Origin: Defluviitaleaceae bacterium
GTDB lineage: Bacteria; Bacillota; Clostridia; Lachnospirales; WRAX01
Length of the DNA stretch: 16,533 bases
NCBI GenBank assembly: GCA_009781815.1
Contig: WQVB01000006.1
Coordinates: 1-16,533, forward strand
Reading direction: 5' to 3'
Shown here: piece by piece, positions 13,987-16,533 of the stretch
Layout of the letters: each line of letters starts with the position of its first letter
How positions within the stretch are numbered: the stretch's first letter is position 1
Translations under genes and position numbers: made by a program
The notes under the pieces: model-generated
Seen by the model: the letters and a program-made list of their open reading frames with translations, nothing else
Databases searched by the model: none
Told to the model about the DNA's origin: nothing

Positions 13987-14687
13987 TGAGTAAAAAAAAT
14001 ATTTTAAACGCCCCGTTGCCACGCCATATAGGCATTATAATGGATGGCAACGGGCGGTGGGCAAAAAAATATCTTATGAAGCGTGAAGTGGGGCATCGTA
14101 GCGGTGCGCAGGCTTTAAAACGTCTCGTTAAAGCTATGACGGCGGATGGTTTTGAGTGCTTAACAGTATATGCCTTTTCGACAGAAAATTGGAAGAGGGA
14201 TGAAGCTGAAGTAAGGTATTTAATGAGCCTGATACATGAATATATTCAGCAATATATCGACGAAGCAAAAAAAGACAACAACCGCATACGTGTTATCGGC
14301 GATACATCCGCCCTCAAAGAGGGTTTGAGAGACAAAATAGAACATTTGGAAGAATTAACGCAAAATAATGATGGAATGTTGCTAAATATTGCTATAAACT
14401 ATGGTGGGCGAGACGAAATTGTACGAGCCGCTAGCCATTTAGCAAAAAATGGGATAGATATAACCGAAAGCGGCATTGAAAGCCACCTAGACACAGCACA
14501 CGCCCCGCCTTTAGACCTTGTTATACGCACATCTGGAGAGATGCGTCTTTCAAACTTTTTGCTGTGGCAGGCTGCCTATGCGGAGCTTTATTGCACAGAT
14601 GTGTTGTGGCCAGATTTTAAAATAAGCCACCTTTATGATGCTGTAGCACAATTTCAAAAACGAGATAGACGCTTTGGGGGAAGATAA
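13986..14687 (+). CDS. uppS: Undecaprenyl diphosphate synthase (cis-prenyltransferase)
   Basis: Extends farnesyl diphosphate with isopentenyl units to the C55 lipid carrier for peptidoglycan and wall polymers. Family motifs are HIGIIMDGNGRWAKK (14-28; catalytic Asp20), GHRSGAQAL, YAFSTENWKRDEAEVRYLM, INYGGRDEIVRA, and RTSGEMRLSNFLLWQAAYAELYCTDVLWPDF near the C-terminus. The usual RTSGEQRLSN reads RTSGEMRLSN here. Length (233 aa) is within the usual range. Start coupling to frr (TAATG) replaces a strong Shine-Dalgarno. Confidence 0.96.
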   Translation: MSKKNILNAPLPRHIGIIMDGNGRWAKKYLMKREVGHRSGAQALKRLVKAMTADGFECLTVYAFSTENWKRDEAEVRYLMSLIHEYIQQYIDEAKKDNNRIRVIGDTSALKEGLRDKIEHLEELTQNNDGMLLNIAINYGGRDEIVRAASHLAKNGIDITESGIESHLDTAHAPPLDLVIRTSGEMRLSNFLLWQAAYAELYCTDVLWPDFKISHLYDAVAQFQKRDRRFGGR

Positions 14688-14692
14688 ATACT

Positions 14693-15466
14693 ATGCTAAA
14701 ACGTATTATAACAAGCGTCATAGGCTTGCCTATTTTGGCTGCTTTTTTGTTTTTTGGCGGGTGGGCTTTAGCCGTACCTGTCTTGCTAATCGCCCTTTTG
14801 GGGCAAGTGGAGCTTTATCGCTGCTTTGGCAAGCTTAAAGCTGTGCATTTTGCGGCTTTGGCGGCATCAACTATATTTATATTTTCTTTACTATTTTTTT
14901 GGGATTTTCTCTACATTTATTTGCAAAATTACGTTTTTATAATTATAGGTGCTTTTTTGCTTGTTATATCCGTCGGGTCAAAAATGCATAACGCCGCCTT
15001 TAGCTTTTTGTACATCACCCTGCCCCTATCTGCTATTTTGGTAATGCGTGAGGGGTTTGGGCTGCATTATGTGTGGTTGATTTTCATAGGTGCTTGGGGT
15101 AGCGATACAGGGGCATATTTTGTCGGCAAATTTTTAGGTAAACGCAAGCTTGCACCAACCCTTAGCCCTAATAAAACCGTTGAAGGGTCTATAGGGGGCA
15201 TTGTGCTGGCGGCTGTTTTATCAGTTATGTATGCCCTTGTTTTTGATTTTTCTTATGCTAGCTTGGCTCTCTTTGGAATATATGGGGCAATCGCTGCTGT
15301 TTTGGGTCAGTCGGGTGATTTGTTTGCATCTGCCATCAAACGACGCATGGGCATAAAAGATTTTGGCGGCGTTATGCCTGGCCACGGTGGCGTTTTAGAT
15401 AGGTTCGACTCTATATTGTTTGTAGCAGTTTTTGCTATAGCTTATTTTCATTTTTTGGGAATGTAA
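14693..15466 (+). CDS. cdsA: Phosphatidate cytidylyltransferase
   Basis: Integral membrane enzyme making CDP-diacylglycerol from phosphatidate and CTP, the precursor of phosphatidylglycerol and other phospholipids. At 257 aa it has about seven or eight hydrophobic segments, WGSDTGAYFVGKFLGKRKLAPTLSPNKTVEGSIGG, and the C-terminal CDS signature SAIKRRMGIKDFGGVMPGHGGVLDRFD. It starts 5 bp after the uppS stop, with a GGGGGAAG purine stretch before it. The following 420 bp are repeats, not the immediate dxr start usual in this cluster. Confidence 0.95.
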   Translation: MLKRIITSVIGLPILAAFLFFGGWALAVPVLLIALLGQVELYRCFGKLKAVHFAALAASTIFIFSLLFFWDFLYIYLQNYVFIIIGAFLLVISVGSKMHNAAFSFLYITLPLSAILVMREGFGLHYVWLIFIGAWGSDTGAYFVGKFLGKRKLAPTLSPNKTVEGSIGGIVLAAVLSVMYALVFDFSYASLALFGIYGAIAAVLGQSGDLFASAIKRRMGIKDFGGVMPGHGGVLDRFDSILFVAVFAIAYFHFLGM

Positions 15467-15475
15467 TGCAGATAC

Positions 15476-15847
15476 GCCCGATTTTTCGCCCCCCTCGCTC
15501 CTATCCGCATTGCTATGAAAGGGAACTGTGCAATAGGCTTGTTGCGAAACCAACCCCAGCCTGACCATAGCTCCTCTAAGTCGTCATCCTGAGCTTGACT
15601 CAGGATCTAATTGGAGAAGGGTAATCTTAATTAGGGCATGCACTATCCCACATAGATCCTGAGTCAAGCTCAGGATGACGACTTAGGGTAGTTTGGCATG
15701 AAGACGAGAAGTTTTATCAACATAGTCGCCTTCTAGGAGAGAGCTTCACCCCTTCTCTCAAGATGCTGAAATTTCTGCCCCGAGCGGGGTGGGGGAGGGC
15801 GGCATGCTTATGATACCACGTCGAGGGTGGGAGCGAGGGCAGAAATT
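15476..15847. repeat. Complex intergenic repeat, copy C, between cdsA and dxr
   Basis: It starts with GCCCGATTTTTCGCCCCCC (15476), as in copy B. It ends with the perfect 11-bp pair AATTTCTGCCC (15770-15780) and GGGCAGAAATT (15837-15847), with GAGGGTGGGAGCGAGGG in between, as in copies A and B in reverse-complement form. The internal part is diverged (CTATGAAAGGGAACTGTGCAA matches the GTGCAA segment of A and B), and the middle is replaced by the REP-like element at 15576-15686. A further hairpin GAGAGA/TTCTCTC lies at about 15737-15760. The whole 420-bp cdsA-dxr gap has no gene. Confidence 0.75.
15576..15686. repeat. REP-like double-palindrome element, copy 3 (perfect 34-bp arms)
   Basis: The left arm (15576-15609) and right arm (15653-15686) are exact 34-bp reverse complements. 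Each contains its own hairpin, ATCCTGAG-CTTGA-CTCAGGAT. The spacer begins ATTGGAGAAGGG, which is the reverse complement of CCCTTCTCCAAT in the spacer of the 1806-1918 element, so the two are full-length relatives in opposite orientation. Confidence 0.9.
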
Positions 15848-15886
15848 GACGAGCCATGACTAAGTCCAAAAAAGAAAGGTATACAC

Positions 15887-16533
15887 ATGACCATATCCAT
15901 CCTAGGCTCTACGGGTTCTATAGGCACACAAACCCTTGAGGTCGCACAGCAACTAAATATAAAAATAGCAGCCCTAACAGCTCACTCAAACATAGACTTA
16001 CTAGAAAGCCAAATACGTAATTTCAAGCCATCTTTGGTTGTTGTTTATGATGAGGGCAAGGCTTTGGAGCTTAAAAACCGCATAGGCGGCATTGTTGAAA
16101 TCTCTACAGGTATAGAGGGCTTAAAGCAAGCGGCATCTATGGGCGAGGCAAGCGTTATCGTTAATGCTTTGGTAGGCAATATAGGCCTTACGCCCACCGT
16201 GGCGGCCATCAAAGCTGGCAAGATAATAGCCCTTGCAAACAAAGAGGTGCTAGTGGCGGCAGGCAGCATAATCATGCCTTTATCTCGCCAATACAATGCT
16301 CCTATAGTGCCAGTAGATAGCGAACATTCGGCGATTTTACAATGTTTAAAAGGGGAGGCTGCCCCCTCAAAAATCTACCTAACAGCCTCTGGCGGCCCTT
16401 TTAGAGGTAAAACCAAGGCCGAGATGAAAAACATCACGGTGGATGAGGCTTTAAAACACCCTAACTGGTCTATGGGCAAAAAAATATATATAGACTCTGA
16501 AACTATGATGAACAAAGGCCTTGAGGTTATTGA
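15887..16533 (+). CDS. dxr: 1-deoxy-D-xylulose 5-phosphate reductoisomerase Dxr (3' end outside window)
   Basis: First committed step of the MEP isoprenoid pathway, using NADPH and a divalent metal. The frame is open from ATG 15887 to the window end (215 codons of a protein usually near 380-400). It starts MTISILGSTGSIGTQTLEV, with the NADPH-binding GSTGSIG at 7-13. Then come ALVGNIGLTPTVAAIKAGK, IALANKEVLVAAG, PVDSEHSAILQCL (metal-binding Asp/Glu) and LTASGGPFRG, with the substrate-site HPNWSMGKKI and DSETMMNKGLE near the edge. AAAGG (15875-15879) is 7 nt before the ATG. Its place after cdsA is normal, apart from the inserted repeats. Confidence 0.95.
   Translation, partial: MTISILGSTGSIGTQTLEVAQQLNIKIAALTAHSNIDLLESQIRNFKPSLVVVYDEGKALELKNRIGGIVEISTGIEGLKQAASMGEASVIVNALVGNIGLTPTVAAIKAGKIIALANKEVLVAAGSIIMPLSRQYNAPIVPVDSEHSAILQCLKGEAAPSKIYLTASGGPFRGKTKAEMKNITVDEALKHPNWSMGKKIYIDSETMMNKGLEVI

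Overview
The window looks like a chromosomal segment of an anaerobic, Gram-positive Clostridia-type bacterium. The signs are an S-layer-homology (SLH) surface protein, AGGAG-type ribosome binding sites on almost every gene, a sigma-A promoter with a perfect 17-bp spacer, and the Firmicutes gene order pyrH-frr-uppS-cdsA-dxr. The intergenic regions are unusually rich in palindromic repeats. I cannot name a genus from sequence alone.

Layout. (1) 1-1722: the 3' part of a large SLH-anchored surface protein, closed by a hairpin. (2) 1723-2512: about 800 bp without a gene. It holds two double-palindrome REP-like elements, a strong promoter (2100-2128), a probable Moco/Tuco-class riboswitch, two tandem terminator hairpins, and a near-symmetric ~150-bp inverted-repeat element ending just before the moaC ribosome binding site. 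(3) 2513-11387: a tightly packed ten-gene operon for molybdenum/tungsten cofactor: moaC, moaA, MOSC protein, mogA/moaB, tupA, tupB, tupC, moeA, moeA fused to a periplasmic-binding-protein-like domain, and a second short MOSC protein. It ends in a clear terminator. The only large gap inside it (6903-7176) holds a complex repeat. (4) 11389-11677: convergent intergenic region filled by a second copy of that repeat. (5) 11678-12295, minus strand: a secreted protein of unknown function with its own promoter. (6) 12454-12603: a 49-residue, very Arg/Lys-rich small ORF. (7) 12681-16533: pyrH, frr, uppS, cdsA and the 5' part of dxr, covering UMP phosphorylation, ribosome recycling, undecaprenyl carrier synthesis, CDP-diacylglycerol synthesis and the isoprenoid MEP pathway. 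A third copy of the repeat family, carrying a REP-like element inside it, separates cdsA from dxr.

How the operon works. TupABC imports tungstate. MoaA and MoaC make cyclic pyranopterin monophosphate from GTP. Mog/MoaB adenylylates molybdopterin, and the two MoeA proteins insert the metal. The MOSC proteins probably act in sulfur or cofactor handling. The permease being Tup rather than Mod, and the leader lying in front of moaC, suggest the operon serves tungsten enzymes and is controlled by cofactor feedback. The MPT synthase genes (moaD, moaE) and moeB are not in the window.

Most notable: the riboswitch, tandem-terminator and palindrome leader; a TupB permease with a signal peptide and a surface-protein-like module at its N-terminus; an Arg where the ABC ATPase Q-loop Gln is expected; a Cx3Cx8C motif shared by both MOSC proteins; two families of intergenic palindromes, one with compensatory base changes; and the small basic ORF before pyrH.
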